64,000 nt of DNA from Massariosphaeria phaeospora (Eukaryota; Ascomycota; Dothideomycetes; Pleosporales), in contig JAADJZ010000006.1 of the NCBI GenBank assembly GCA_011032825.1, forward strand, positions 1,054,001-1,118,000, read 5' to 3'. Each line of letters opens with the position of its first letter. Position 1 is the first letter of the stretch. This document shows positions 11,498 through 23,341 of the stretch, piece after piece. A program made the position numbers and the translations under genes. Under the pieces are notes generated by a model. It had not been told where the DNA came from. It did not search any database and worked only from the letters and a program-made list of their open reading frames with translations.

Positions 11498-12784
11498 ATG
11501 GCTTTAATACCGCTAGCACCGGCCTTTATATGTCGTCGCTGTATTCATGATCTCTCTAGGACGTCCACGGCCTTTCGTCCTAAAGCTCCTCGCCTATCTT
11601 CACCAAACACATCACGCCTACTCCACTCGACCCGTACCCTCAACGACCGCCGCCGACCCCCAATTCGCAAACTTATCAAACAAGCCCCCGAACCCGTGAA
11701 CAACCGGCCCCGCCCCTCCACCCACTCGACGCCTCTAATTCGGCGCTTCCTCAGCGCCCCCGACTCTCTCACGCCCTCTGCCCCCAGCGCACCCCTCGCC
11801 GCCCGCGCAACTATACCCCCCACCCCCGAACGCCCCACCAAACACACCACGCTGCAATCCAGCGCCCTCGAGTCCTACAACTGGTACTGGGAAACCATCC
11901 CGCCGACCATCAGCCAGAAATCGCAGTCCAACCACTTCTTCACCAAGGCGATCAACCCCCGGTTCCTCCGCAGCGTCGCCTACTTCCGGCACTTCCCCGC
12001 ATCCGACGTCCCCGAGATCGCCTTCGTCGGCCGCAGCAACGTCGGTAAGAGTAGCCTGCTCAACGCGATCGTAAACGCCGACACGAAGGCGCTCCTCGCG
12101 CGCACGTCGCGCACGCCCGGCTTCACCAAGACGATGAACCTGTACGGCATCGCGCCGGGCAACGGCGTGTCCATCAAGTCCGGTAACGACAAGGCCGGCA
12201 CGCACGACAACATCGTAGGCGTGGGCGGCCTGACGCTCGTCGACATGCCCGGCTACGGCGAGGGCTCGCTGTCCGCCTGGGGCGTCGAGATCATGAAGTA
12301 CCTGCAGGGCCGCAAGCAGCTGCGGCGCGTCTTCGTGCTGATTGACGCCGAGCACGGCATCAAGGACAAGGACCGCTCATTGCTGGCGTCGCTGCGCCTC
12401 GGCGGCGTGCCGCATCAGGTCGTGCTGTCGAAGCTGGATAAGCTGTATATCCCGCAGGGCAAGGAGATCCGCGGGGTGGAGAAGACGGGGAAGGCGAGGC
12501 TGACACCGAGGGGCACGCTCGAGGAGCTGAGAAAGCGCATGGAGCGCATTAAGAGCGAGATCAAGCCTCCGGTTGGTGGCGGCGCGATAGGGGAGTTGCT
12601 GGGGTGTAGTAGCGAGGTGTTAGTTGATGGTAGGAGGCTGGGGATCGACCCGGTGCGGTTTGCCATGTTGCAGGCTATAGGATACAATTTCTCCGGGAAG
12701 AAGGTGAAAAGTGGGGATAGGGGGGTGGTGAGGAAGATAAATGCTGCGAAACTGCAAGACACTGCATGGAGGTATTTGAGCTGA
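11498..12784 (+). CDS. Mitochondrial EngB/YihA-family GTPase (MRX8-like)
   Basis: Single-exon gene of 428 residues. The N-terminus is rich in Arg/Ser and lacks acidic residues (MALIPLAPAFICRRCIHDLS), as expected of a mitochondrial targeting sequence, and is followed by a Pro-rich linker. The TRAFAC GTPase core is complete: G1 GRSNVGKSSLL, a G2-region Thr in RTPGFTKTMN, G3 DMPGYGEG and G4 LSKLDKL (SKLD in place of TKxD). EngB proteins act in ribosome assembly, and yeast MRX8 is a mitochondrial relative. A longer open frame begins at 11423, but the ATG at 11498 gives the better presequence. It is convergent with SRP40 on its 3' side. Confidence 0.85.
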   Translation: MALIPLAPAFICRRCIHDLSRTSTAFRPKAPRLSSPNTSRLLHSTRTLNDRRRPPIRKLIKQAPEPVNNRPRPSTHSTPLIRRFLSAPDSLTPSAPSAPLAARATIPPTPERPTKHTTLQSSALESYNWYWETIPPTISQKSQSNHFFTKAINPRFLRSVAYFRHFPASDVPEIAFVGRSNVGKSSLLNAIVNADTKALLARTSRTPGFTKTMNLYGIAPGNGVSIKSGNDKAGTHDNIVGVGGLTLVDMPGYGEGSLSAWGVEIMKYLQGRKQLRRVFVLIDAEHGIKDKDRSLLASLRLGGVPHQVVLSKLDKLYIPQGKEIRGVEKTGKARLTPRGTLEELRKRMERIKSEIKPPVGGGAIGELLGCSSEVLVDGRRLGIDPVRFAMLQAIGYNFSGKKVKSGDRGVVRKINAAKLQDTAWRYLS

Positions 12785-13118
12785 TGTGTATTCAATGTAG
12801 CAAGTACCCAGGCTATCTATTACTTTTAAAACTCCGATGTTCGAAAACGCGGTCCACCGATTAGGGGTATGAAGCTTTTTGTCCCGCCTAACACTCAATA
12901 CCAGTATACTCCAATGACATGTCCCTAGCGATACCGGTCGATACAAGGTAGAAGATCGTAGCGCTCTGACCCATCTGCTGCCTCGTTTACCGTGAAGGCA
13001 TCTACGAACGAGTACTGCAGTGGGGTCATCCCGCCAATCAGGCCATCGTTGCTGATACTGTCCGACGGACTCAAAGAGTTCCGAGTCGCATAATATCGCC
13101 TTCATATAAAAACTTCGT
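12785..13118. other. Convergent 3' intergenic region
   Basis: This 334-bp interval lies between the stops of the GTPase gene and SRP40. I see no feature beyond expected 3' UTR sequence. Confidence 0.5.
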
Positions 13119-14378
13119 TCAATCCTCGAACTTGATGCTCTTTCCGCCCTCTGTGTCTATGGCCCCGCCTCTGTAGGACCCTCTCTTCTTCTTGTTCTTC
13201 TCCTTGGTGAATCCCTTGCCCTTTGTGACCACCAGATCGGCATGGGCGCGGTCGGCATAGTCATACGACACGTATTTGTTGCTGCCGAATTTCGGGTCCA
13301 CTGCATAGTCGGTCTTTACGCGCTGGAAGCGGTTTTCGACATGGTTCTTTTTGGCTTTGACAGGACCTTCATGGGAAGGCGAGCCGGTCCTTTTGCGCTT
13401 GTGGTTGGCGATGGGGGCGGGATCTTCGACCGGCGATGCGGCTTCTAGGGTCGCGGTCGAGTCGGAGGCCTTGGTGTCTTTCCCGGAGTCTGAATCGGCG
13501 GAGTCGCGCTTGGCTTCGCTGTCAGAAGAGCCAGAGTCGCTGTCGCTCGATGAGTCAGCGGAACTTGACGAGGACGAAGACGATGATGACGATGAGGAGG
13601 CTTTTGCCTTTTTGCTCTTTGCCGTCTTCTTGCTAGCGACGACCGGTTTCTTCTCCTCGACTTCAGACTCTGAGCTTGAGCCGCTGTCCGAACCGCTTGA
13701 AGATGAATCGTCCGAACCGCTAGAAGAGTCTGAGCCGGATTCAGGGAGTGGGATATTTGCGGGGGCGTCCGATTCGCTATCAGAATCACTATCAGATCCG
13801 CTGGAAGACGAAGAATCGGAGGAAGAATCGGACGACGAGGATGAGGTAGCAGCCTTCTTGGCCGAGTCGGACCCTGAACTCGAGCTTGACGAGGAGCTGG
13901 GCGCCTTCTTCGCGGGTGCTTCCTTCTTAGCAGCCTTCGCCTTCTTCACCTTTTTGTCTGCTTCAGCCTCAGACTCGCTGCTGGAATCGCTGCTGGAACC
14001 GCTCTCAGAGCCACTATCCGACTCACTGTCTGAACCGCTGCTTGATGAGTCCTCGTCTACCTCCATCGGCTCGGGTGTATCTTCCTTGTTCTTTGAAGGA
14101 CCGGTGCTCTTTTCCCAGTCGTTGAATATCTTGATCAGATTCGGGTATGTCTTTACAGCTGCTTCGGCCGCGCTGCTAGGCTGGGCATCGTCCTCGAGTT
14201 TGCGAGCTGTGTCAGCGTGGCCTTGGTCGCGCAGGAAGCTCGCAACGAGACCCATAAGCGGTGCGGGGGGCTTGGGCTGCTTAGTGGGCTTTGAGATGCC
14301 GCCATTCTTCGCCTTTTTCTGCTGCTTCGGCTTTCCGCCGCGCGCAGTTGTCTTGGTGGGGTTCGTGTCGCGGGCCAT
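13119..14378 (-). CDS. SRP40: Nucleolar Ser/Asp-rich phosphoprotein, SRP40/Nopp140 family
   Basis: A 419-residue protein likely acting as a nucleolar chaperone for snoRNPs and polymerase I factors. The layout is typical of the family: a basic N-terminus; a LisH-like segment (LMGLVASFLRDQGHADTARK); a long low-complexity region of Ser/Asp/Glu blocks separated by Lys/Ala-rich basic blocks, ideal casein kinase 2 targets; and the conserved SRP40 C-terminal domain (NRFQRVKTDYAVDPKF ... GSYRGGAIDT). The start at 14378 (MARDTNPTK) is preferred; the frame stays open to 14462 without a plausible protein. The opposite strand also has a long open frame here, which is an artefact of the Ser-codon repeats. 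It is divergent from SEC3. Confidence 0.9.
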   Translation of the reverse strand: MARDTNPTKTTARGGKPKQQKKAKNGGISKPTKQPKPPAPLMGLVASFLRDQGHADTARKLEDDAQPSSAAEAAVKTYPNLIKIFNDWEKSTGPSKNKEDTPEPMEVDEDSSSSGSDSESDSGSESGSSSDSSSESEAEADKKVKKAKAAKKEAPAKKAPSSSSSSSSGSDSAKKAATSSSSSDSSSDSSSSSGSDSDSDSESDAPANIPLPESGSDSSSGSDDSSSSGSDSGSSSESEVEEKKPVVASKKTAKSKKAKASSSSSSSSSSSSSADSSSDSDSGSSDSEAKRDSADSDSGKDTKASDSTATLEAASPVEDPAPIANHKRKRTGSPSHEGPVKAKKNHVENRFQRVKTDYAVDPKFGSNKYVSYDYADRAHADLVVTKGKGFTKEKNKKKRGSYRGGAIDTEGGKSIKFED

Positions 14379-14880
14379 GGCGCAATTGACGTGGCTGTGG
14401 CGTGGAATGTGGGTGGGTGAGGAGCAGGAAAAAGTTGTCGCAGGCTGCCAGAAATATTTCATCGAGGTTCAGCCTCAGTGGCGGGGCCCGCTAGACTCGA
14501 ACGAGAAGCCAGTAGGACCACCCCTGTCAACGTTAATTGAGGCCGAGACCGTCTGATACACGACACCTCCTCCCGCATCATCGCAGCTGCCTCGAGCCCG
14601 TCACCTCCCCCGCCGCGCAGTCTCCCCGCTGCACCCGACGACGCCAGCACCTCCAGCCCCTCCGCGATACGGAGGCGCCCAGCGCAAACTGCGCCCACGC
14701 CGACTGACGTCTGCTGCTCTTACGCGCAAAGCCGAACTCTGGACTGCTTTGCATGGCCGCGCCCGTTCTCAGCGCCTTTTGCGACGGCTTAGCGGCCCCG
14801 GCTCGACGCCCAAGCCCGGCCTCACCACGGCTACTCTTGTGACCACAGGCGCGCTCCACTCCGGGATAGCGTGACGGAAG
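14379..14880. promoter_or_regulatory. Divergent promoter region SRP40 / SEC3
   Basis: About 500 bp between the start codons of two divergent genes. It is GC-rich, and I recognised no specific site. Confidence 0.4.
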
Positions 14881-17800
14881 ATGGATGGCAACCCACGGCC
14901 ACGTTATCCTCCCAACGGAGCGGGGGGACCCGGTGCTCCCAGTCGGCCCAGCAATGAGAGTCGCCGTCCTCCCGGAGCTCCCGGCGGGCCTCCGTCGACT
15001 GCCAGCTCGTCGACACCTTCTTCTGTGTCGCGCGCCGAACGCTACGAGGACGAACGCAAGCGGATTGAACAGACATGTTTTGGCAAGCCCAATCGCGATG
15101 GGTCGACCAACTCCTACATTACCCACGTCCGTGTCCTGGAGGATGCCGCCTATCCCCAATCACCGCCTCCGCCCAACTCGAACCCGTCGAGTAAAAAGCC
15201 TCGAGTCATTATCATATCGCTGAAACGCACACCTCCACCTCAGCCAAACTTGGCCGAGATAATCCTGTTGGAAATCCACAAGGGCCGTGAAAACGCAAAT
15301 GGGTCGTTCTCGATAGGGAAGACATGGGATATGCTTTTGCTTGAGTCCGTCCAGAACTATGTCCACATACAGCCCCGGACCGAGGAGGAGCTTCAGTGGC
15401 AGCGTTGGGCTGGCGATAAAGGGTTCAGCGTTGTTATTGCCAAACCTTATTACTGGGAAGCTGGAACGCCAAGAGAAAAAGATTACTTCGTGGAGAGCAT
15501 GCTCAAAATTTACCGCAAGTACCGGAAGGGAAGGGTTTTCCCTGTCTTGATGGGATTTGCGCCGGCCACTTTGAACGAACTAACCGAAGGGCAACCTTAC
15601 AAGGCCACTCCAGAAGGACGGGCAGCCGACATCGCCCAGCTAGCTCACGAGGAGGAAGAACGGAAAAGGCTTGAAGCTGGAGCGGTTCAAGGAGGGGGAC
15701 GGCTACCTGTGCAGACGGAAGACATGTCCCGTGACACTCGCGATCCAGGTCGTGCGCAAGACATGATGTCCTACGACCGTCCATCACTGCCCCCGCAATT
15801 GAGCCAGGGCAGTCTATCTGGACGACCGCCCGGTGGGAGAGCAGCTACGCGCCGTCCCCAACCAATAGAGGCTGGGCGGGGCCGTGCAATTCCGGCAGCA
15901 CTACGAAGCGGTGGCCCTTCTCAAGAATTTCCTACTGGCGACCCTAGGGGCAGGCCTGGACCGGGTGTGCCTCTCCAAGGGCAGAATAGTCCTTTGAGGA
16001 AGGACAGTCCCGCTTCAATGCAAAACAGTCCCGCAATGATGCCGGGACCAGACCATCCGAGGCCACTCGGTTCAAGACCGTCCATGGAGCAGTCTTTGCG
16101 GCAGCAACAAAGTCGTGAACAGATACGTAAGCCACCGACGAGGGAGCCAAAGCCACCTATGCCCCTCCCCGGGCCCATGCCTGGGGCTTTTCCACAACAA
16201 ACCTCACAGCGATTGACACCCCAATCGTCCAGGTCGGACGTAGCAATGCGACCTAAGACCCCTGAATCGGGGAGCTTCTCAACCGTTTCGGCTAGTCCAC
16301 GACGACCACAGGCTGACGATGCTCGATCTCAGATGTCGCAAAGATCAACAGAACGGCCAAGCTTTGAGGGCGTCGGCTTAGGAATCGCGCCTTCTGACCG
16401 CTCTCAGCCTCCGGAAGTACCGCCTGAGATCAAGCGAGAGCCATCTCCAAGACCTCTTCAGCCGGGCATTGCCCCAAGTATGGTCAGCCCAACCTTCACA
16501 CGTAGTGATGAGATCTTCCTGGATCAACCTCCTCCACGCAGTGCTGGACGAAACCGACCGCCAATGTCTTCACAACAGTCTCAACGTAGTATTGCAAGTG
16601 AACGTAGTGAACACAACACCGAGTTTCATACTCCAACGCAGACGCCTCCACCACCAACACTACCTCCCGTGAGCGTTCCGCCAAGAAGAAAGCCGCAGGA
16701 ACCTGTGAAAGGATCAGACCCCACTACCTCCGACAATGCACAGAACGGTACAAAACCACAGACCGCGCTTCCATTATCTTCACAATCTTCACAGCCACCC
16801 CCAACATTACCACTGCCGCAAATCCCTAACCCAAGTGAATCCAAGGAAGCCCCTCCCGCAGAGAAAGAAGCAGCTGCTCAACCTGCGACTGAAGTGGAGT
16901 CAGCACCACCTGTGGATGTCATCCCTTCGACAGACGAACAAGGCGAAGATGATGCTACCCATCGTCCAGGGCTCGGGCCAATGGTAAAGAAGCTGGCAAG
17001 TAAGGGCGACACAGCAGCGAAGCTTCGAAACGCTGCGAACGCATTGAAAACCGCAAACGCCTTCAAACCTCGTGCAGGTGGTGCTGCCGCTAAGCTATTT
17101 GCAAAGGAAACGAAACCATCTGATGAACCGGATGGTATCAGTGGAGTATTTGTCCCACAACGACCAACGGCAAAAGAAGAAGCAGAAAAGAAATCCGAGC
17201 AGGAAATAGTGCCCGACGCTGAGCCGATACCAGAGCCTATTTCTAAGGAACCGTTGGCTGTCGACACTGAAGTCGTCCCATCAGTCACTGTGTCTAGTCC
17301 CTTATCGCCCACCCCTGTAGTAGTTGCGCTTTCAGAAGACAAGCTGCCTTCCCGGTCACCCAGTCCCGACAAGTCTTCAGCTAAAGCTGAAACTGAAGCC
17401 GAAACACGGCGGAAGAAGCGCAGATCGAACCAACAGGTCATGAATATCTCCAAGCTCGGAATCGATGCTGGCGTTCTGGATGGACGCGGGCTCGAGTTTG
17501 AAAGCCTTTTGTCCGAGTTCGGGTGGGGCAGTAGCGATTTGTCGGTCAAGAACATCGATTCCTTGGAGGTGGAAATCAAGCGCGAAATTGCTCGTGTTGA
17601 AGCCGGCAGCTGGCTAAATCACCTAGAGCAGAAGGACGAGCGAGTTGAAGCAGTCGAAAAGATGCTTGATCGTGCAATTGCCGAATGCGATGAACTAGAA
17701 GGACTATTGACCCTCTACAACGTGGAGCTTAGTGTAGGCTGACTTCCCCCTCCCCCCACCCAATTACCTTTCACCGTGATTATCATACTGACTTGTGTGA

Positions 17801-19960
17801 TGCAGAGTTTGAACGACGACGTCGCCTTCATCGAAGCCCAAAGTCAGGGCCTGCAAGTCCAGACCGCCAATCAGAGATTACTCCAGAATGAACTTAGGCA
17901 GCTTGTCGACACTATTTCCATCACTCCAGAACAACTTGAGGCCTTAAGGCGTGCTCCAATAGGCAAAGTTAACGGGCTATCGGCGATCGAATCATCACTA
18001 GTCTTGTTGTACAAGGCCTTAATCACGATAGATCCGGCCGTCATTGAGGGTAGAGGCGATGACATGAACAAGATCACGAGCAGCGCAGGCTTTGGAAATA
18101 GTGAGCTCGCCGCAATGCAAGCCCTCCAAGAAAAGAAAGATCGCTATCTGAACGAGGGCGTCATGTTCCTGGATCGCCTCAAAAAACATATGGAAATAAC
18201 CTTTGGGGCCGCTTTCTTAACGACCAGGGATGTACTCTCGAATGTCGACAACTCTGCTATGCCGTCTACGAAGTTGAACATTGAGGCTCACGATGCTGGC
18301 CGTAAGATGCTGTGGATGCTCAGTCCTGTGATCCTTTTCGCTAAAGAGATTGATAGGGCATCTTGGGATGCCTTGTTGAGAATGTATCAGGCTCAAGCTG
18401 GCCAGATATACCAAGACGAGGTTCGGGAGAATGTTCTGTCCTGGAAACGATTGGCGCGCAAGCCGACTGGTGACGAGCAAGACCTTCTGTTTACTGCTCA
18501 AGAAAAGGAAGCCGAGAGCATCACTGGTGCTGCACGGAAATTAACAGTGAAGAGAAGTCAAACTTTGGCCCGGGGTCTCCGCGCAGCATCCGGAGAAAAG
18601 GAAGGTAAAGCAAACAAGGCTCAGAGCGGAAAGCTGCATGCTTTTGACGTGTTCTCAAAGGCGCTGGATGACATTGAGCCCATCCTGTTGACTGAACAAA
18701 ACTTTGTTACTGAATTCTTCCACGCGACATCCACCGATGCCGTAGACTTTCCCGAAGCTGTTAGCGTAGCTTCTCCTGACCGCCGCCGCGGGCCAAACTT
18801 GTGGGCTCGGAAGCAGTTCGAGGCAGATAGAGCTATGGCAAAACGTGTTGCTGAGGTCATGGAAGATATCTTCTCTTTCTGGCCCACTGAGCTCCAGAAT
18901 CTCGTAGAATGGGCTATCAAAGCGGACCCACTGTAAGTTGAAGCGCAACCGACCTTAAATACCATTCTAATATCTATATAGACAAGGTGTAGGTATCCTC
19001 TATGCGGTGGGTCGTAAGCTCCTCGACATGGAGGATTCCAACCAAGACTTCCTCATGCGAAACCTGCAGAAGGTGCATGAACGGTTAACCGGACTATTCG
19101 TCCGCTTTGTCGATGAGCAAATCCGGGCTATCGAGGACACCAAGGTCAAGATCAAAAAACGAAAAGGAGTTATCGCATTCATGAAGACTTTCCCGCACTT
19201 CTCTATTGCCATTGAGAATATGCTACCAGCAGCTGATGGGAATGATCAAGTGGAAATTAGGCGCATGGTGGATGATGCGTATCAGAAGATCAACAAAGCT
19301 ATGTTCGAAAGCTTGAAGATCATTGCCAAAGAATCACCCGCTGTGATGGCCACACAAGGACAGGGCGATCCAGAAGACAAGGAGGCGCTTAACTACCATA
19401 TTCTCTTGATCGAGAACATGAACCACTACCTGGAAGAAGTGGATGCACGCGGTGACTCAGTTCTTCTGGACTGGAAGACCAAAGCATCTGACGAGATGAA
19501 AGAGCACATGGATCTTTACGTCGACGCTGTTATAAGGCGGCCGTTGGGTAAATTCCTAGTAAGCTAAAACCTCATTACATTTCGTCCCACGTTGCTAACA
19601 CTGTTCCAGGAATTCATCGAGTCCATGGAAACTCTCCTAGCTCAGCCGGGCGCTAGCCCACAGTCCATTGCTCAACGCTCATCCCACTCGCGTGCCCTAT
19701 TCAAGAAGTTGCTGCACTCGTACGACTCCAAAGAAATCCGCAAGGGCATCGAAGCGCTCAAAAAACGAGTCGACAAGCATTTTGGAGACGCAGATGACCC
19801 GGGCATCAGCCGCGACCTCGTCTTCAAGGTGCTCAAGGAGTGCGAGAAGAAGTATGGCGAGATCTACGACCGCACTCTGCGCATTAACCAAGACGTCTAT
19901 ACGGGCGAGGTAGAGTTGGATTGGGGCCCGAACGAGGTGACGGCCGCGTTTAGGAGGTAG
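14881..19960 (+). CDS. SEC3: Exocyst complex component Sec3
   Basis: Four exons (introns 17734-17805, 18933-18981, 19559-19609) give 1,635 residues. Sec3 is a landmark exocyst subunit that tethers secretory vesicles to the plasma membrane through PI(4,5)P2 and Rho GTPases. The N-terminal cryptic PH domain lies at about residues 48-250 (RAERYEDERKRIEQTCFGK, KPRVIIISLKRT, IGKTWDMLLLESVQNY). A Pro/Ser/Gln-rich disordered region of about 600 residues follows. The conserved coiled-coil and helical C-terminus begins near residue 850 (MNISKLGIDAGVLDGRG) and runs through the last three exons (DVAFIEAQSQGLQVQTANQR). The opening ATG lies just before the PH region. No frame break was found in 4.9 kb of coding sequence. 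Confidence 0.93.
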
Positions 19961-20525
19961 TAGTACGCTGTGTATTTATGTGTGGTTTGTGGGGTTTCAT
20001 ACGAAGCGGTATTCTGCATGCATATTGGCGATATTGAACTCTTTGTCAGCGTCCTTTGGCGACAAAGTTCATGGTGGTTCAGAGATCTATATACAGGGTA
20101 CCTATGTTTCGTTGTGCCTTCTTCATGGTATATATACGGCTTGGAGGACATGTTGCTGAGAAGGTCTTGATGTGGATGCATTCTTGTACGGTGGTATGCG
20201 GGGTGTAGAATATTGTTTGAAAAAGATGTTAAGGCGAAAGCGCTGTGCAATAGGCTAGATTTGACGCTCGGGCGTGGAAGTGGGTAAAACGAGAGCATAA
20301 TGATAGTTTCTTAGCCCTAGGAATAAGTTCAAAGTGCAAGTGCAGACCTCCAAGGCTAGCGCAAGTTCACGTGAAGATTATGTAAGATTAATGGCTTGGC
20401 ACTGCGCTTGCCGCATCATCGTGCACAGCCAGCAGACCTCAACCTTCACATCTTCGACTGCCACAGCCCATCGACCGCCACGACAAGTAGCTCTCTCCAG
20501 GAATCTTGTCTGTAGCGCCGCCATC
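19961..20525. other. Intergenic, SEC3 3' flank and VPH1 promoter
   Basis: About 565 bp between two genes on the same strand. No RNA gene, repeat or further exon was recognised. Confidence 0.4.
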
Positions 20526-23341
20526 ATGGCGCCCCCGAAGGACACCATGTTCCGCTCCGCGGACATGTCCCTGACGCAGCTCTACATCGCCAATGAGATC
20601 GGGCGCGAAGTCGTTTCTGCACTTGGAGAGCTTGGTGTGATGGATTTCAGAGATGTACGTCTCACCTGGAGAACCGCAGAGCTCATCGCGAAGCTCTGTT
20701 GATGGGTTCTGATGGGGTTGAGTGCTAACAGGTCGCTTTACTAGCTCAACTCCGAGACGACCGCCTTCCAACGCACCTTCACGCAGGAGATTCGAAGACT
20801 CGACAATGTAGAAAGGCAACTTAGTATGTTGAGCTGGTATGAGATATTAGACGACAGCTGACGTGGGAAGGATATTTCCGTTCGCAGATGGAGAAGGCGG
20901 ACATCCCGATGCGATCCATCTACGATTTCAATAACCCCTTCACCTCGCCCTCTGCTTCCGAGATCGACCGAGTCGCCGATGACAGCCAGGATTTGGAGAA
21001 CAAGATCTCGTCGCTTAATGAGAGCTACGAGACGCTGAAGAAGCGCGAGGTTGAGCTTACGGAGTGGCGTTGGGTGCTCAGGGAGGCTGGCGGCTTCTTC
21101 GATAGGGTAGGCCTCGCCACCGGTGAACATGATTCACTAGCTAACACACATGGCAGGCTCGCGGCCAAACCGAGGAAATCCGACAATCGGTTGACGACGA
21201 CGACGCCCCTCTCCTCCAAGATGTTGAACAGCACGGCCAAGGCGAGGCTGATCGATCCCTCTCGGTCATGAACATTGGCTTTGTCGCTGGTGTCATTCCC
21301 CGCGAGCGCATCGCTGCCTTCGAAAGGATCCTCTGGAGGACCCTCCGTGGCAATCTCTACATGAACCAGTCCGAAATCCCGGAGCCCATCATCAACCCTG
21401 TGGACAACGAAGAGGTTAACAAGAATGTCTTCATCATATTCGCCCACGGCAAGGAGATAATTGCGAAGATTCGAAAGATCTCCGAGTCTCTTGGGGCTGA
21501 CCTATACAGCGTGGATGAAAACAGCGAGCTCCGTCGCGACCAGATCCGCGAGGTTAATACTCGTCTGAATGATTTGTCCAGCGTCTTGGGAAACACAAAG
21601 CGTGCGTTGGACGCGGAGTTGACGGTTATTGGTCGGAATCTTGCAGCCTGGATGGTCTTGGTCAAGAAAGAGAAGGCGACCTATCAGACTCTAAACAAGT
21701 TCTCCTACGACCATCAGCGAAAGACGCTCATCGCTGAAGCTTGGGCTCCCACCAACTCGTTGGGTTTGATCAAGTCAACTCTGAGGGATGTCAACGACCG
21801 AGCTGGGTTATCCGTTCCCACGATTGTCAACCAGATCAAGACTACCAAAACCCCACCGACATATTTTAAAACAAACCGCTTCACCCTCGCTTTCCAGACC
21901 ATCGTCGACGCATATGGCACAATCAAGTACCGCGAAATAAACCCTGCTCTTCCCGCCATAGTCACTTTCCCATTTCTCTTCGCTGTTATGTTTGGCGACT
22001 TTGGACATGGTGTCATACTTCTACTAGCCGCGTTGGCTATGATCTATTACGAGAAAAAGCTTCAGCGCAGCAAGCTGGACGAGCTCTTCTCCATGATCTT
22101 CTACGGAAGGTACATTGTGTTTATGATGGGTATATTCTCCATGTACACCGGTTTGCTCTACTGCGATGTTTTCTCCAAAGAGATTCCTCTTTTCAAGTCC
22201 ATGTGGGTGTGGGACGATGGAAAAGAGCCAGGCTCTGGGCCAGGCCCAACGTCTCACCGCGTCGAAGGCTACACGTATCCTTTCGGCCTGGATTGGAGAT
22301 GGCACGACACAGAGAACGACCTTTTGTTCTCCAACAGCTACAAGATGAAGTTGAGTATTTTGCTCGGTTGGTGCCATATGACATTCTCGCTCATGTGGTC
22401 TCTCGTCAATGCGCTTTACTTCAAAACCCCAGTCGACATCTGGGGCAATTTCGTTCCCGGCATGATCTTCTTCCAGTCCATTTTCGGATACCTGTCATTC
22501 ACCATCGTCTACAAGTGGTGTATTGACTGGGCTGCACGCGGGCAAAATCCTCCCAGTCTGTTGAACATGTTAATCTACATGTTCCTCCAGCCCGGTACTC
22601 TTGAAAATCCCGATGAACCACTCTACAAAGGACAAGCTGCTGTACAGGTTATTCTTCTGCTTATGGCCCTTGTCTGCGTTCCTGTATTACTCTTCCTCAA
22701 GCCTTTCTACTTGCGATACGAGCACAACAAGGCCCGCGCCTTGGGATACCGCGGCATTGGGGAGACTCAGCGCGTGAGTGCTTTGGACGACGATGATGAT
22801 GAGGGTCGCACTCTAAACGGCAACGGTGCACGCGAAAGCTTCGGGGACGATGAGGATGGTGTTGCTATGATCACAGAAGATATTGGTCACGGTGAGGAGC
22901 ACGAGGAGTTTGAGTTCAGCGAAATCATGATTCATCAAGTCATCCACACTATTGGTAAGTCTTACTACTCGCCTGCCGCCCTCACAAAAGCTAACACCAA
23001 CAGAATTCTGCCTGAACTGCGTTTCTCATACGGCTTCGTACCTCCGTCTTTGGGCGTTGTCGCTCGCACATCAACGTCTTTCGATTGTGCTCTGGGAAAT
23101 GACAATGGTGAACGCGTTCGGCCAAACTGGAATCAAGGGCGCCATCATCATGGTCGTAGTCTTCTACGGCTGGTTCATGATGACGGTGGCGGTGCTCTGC
23201 GTCATGGAGGGCACGAGCGCTATGCTGCACTCCCTGCGTCTGCACTGGGTCGAAGCCATGAGCAAGCATTTCATGGGCGACGGAGTGAACTTCGAACCCT
23301 TCAGTTTCAAGAGCCTGCTGGAAGAGGAGCCGGTAGAATAG
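20526..23341 (+). CDS. VPH1: V-type H+-ATPase subunit a (Vph1/Stv1)
   Basis: Five exons (introns 20655-20744, 20824-20870, 21107-21156, 22955-23003) give 859 residues, the usual length. Subunit a is the large membrane subunit of the vacuolar ATPase V0 sector and forms the proton half-channels. The N-terminal cytosolic half carries the start motif [13 protein letters not shown] and [16 protein letters not shown]. The membrane half has [13 protein letters not shown] and several hydrophobic segments. The essential Arg of the last conserved helix is about residue 762 in [14 protein letters not shown]. The small exon junctions are fixed by the conserved [13 protein letters not shown] and [11 protein letters not shown] joins. 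No lesion was found. Confidence 0.95.

Noticed and set aside
11735..12355. Minus-strand ORF of about 206 codons opposite the EngB GTPase
   Set aside because: GC-driven shadow frame; all GTPase motifs are on the plus strand.
13351..14556. Long plus-strand ORF (401 codons) opposite SRP40
   Set aside because: It is the antisense of Ser/Asp codon repeats; the SRP40 C-terminal domain and LisH segment on the minus strand show which strand is real.
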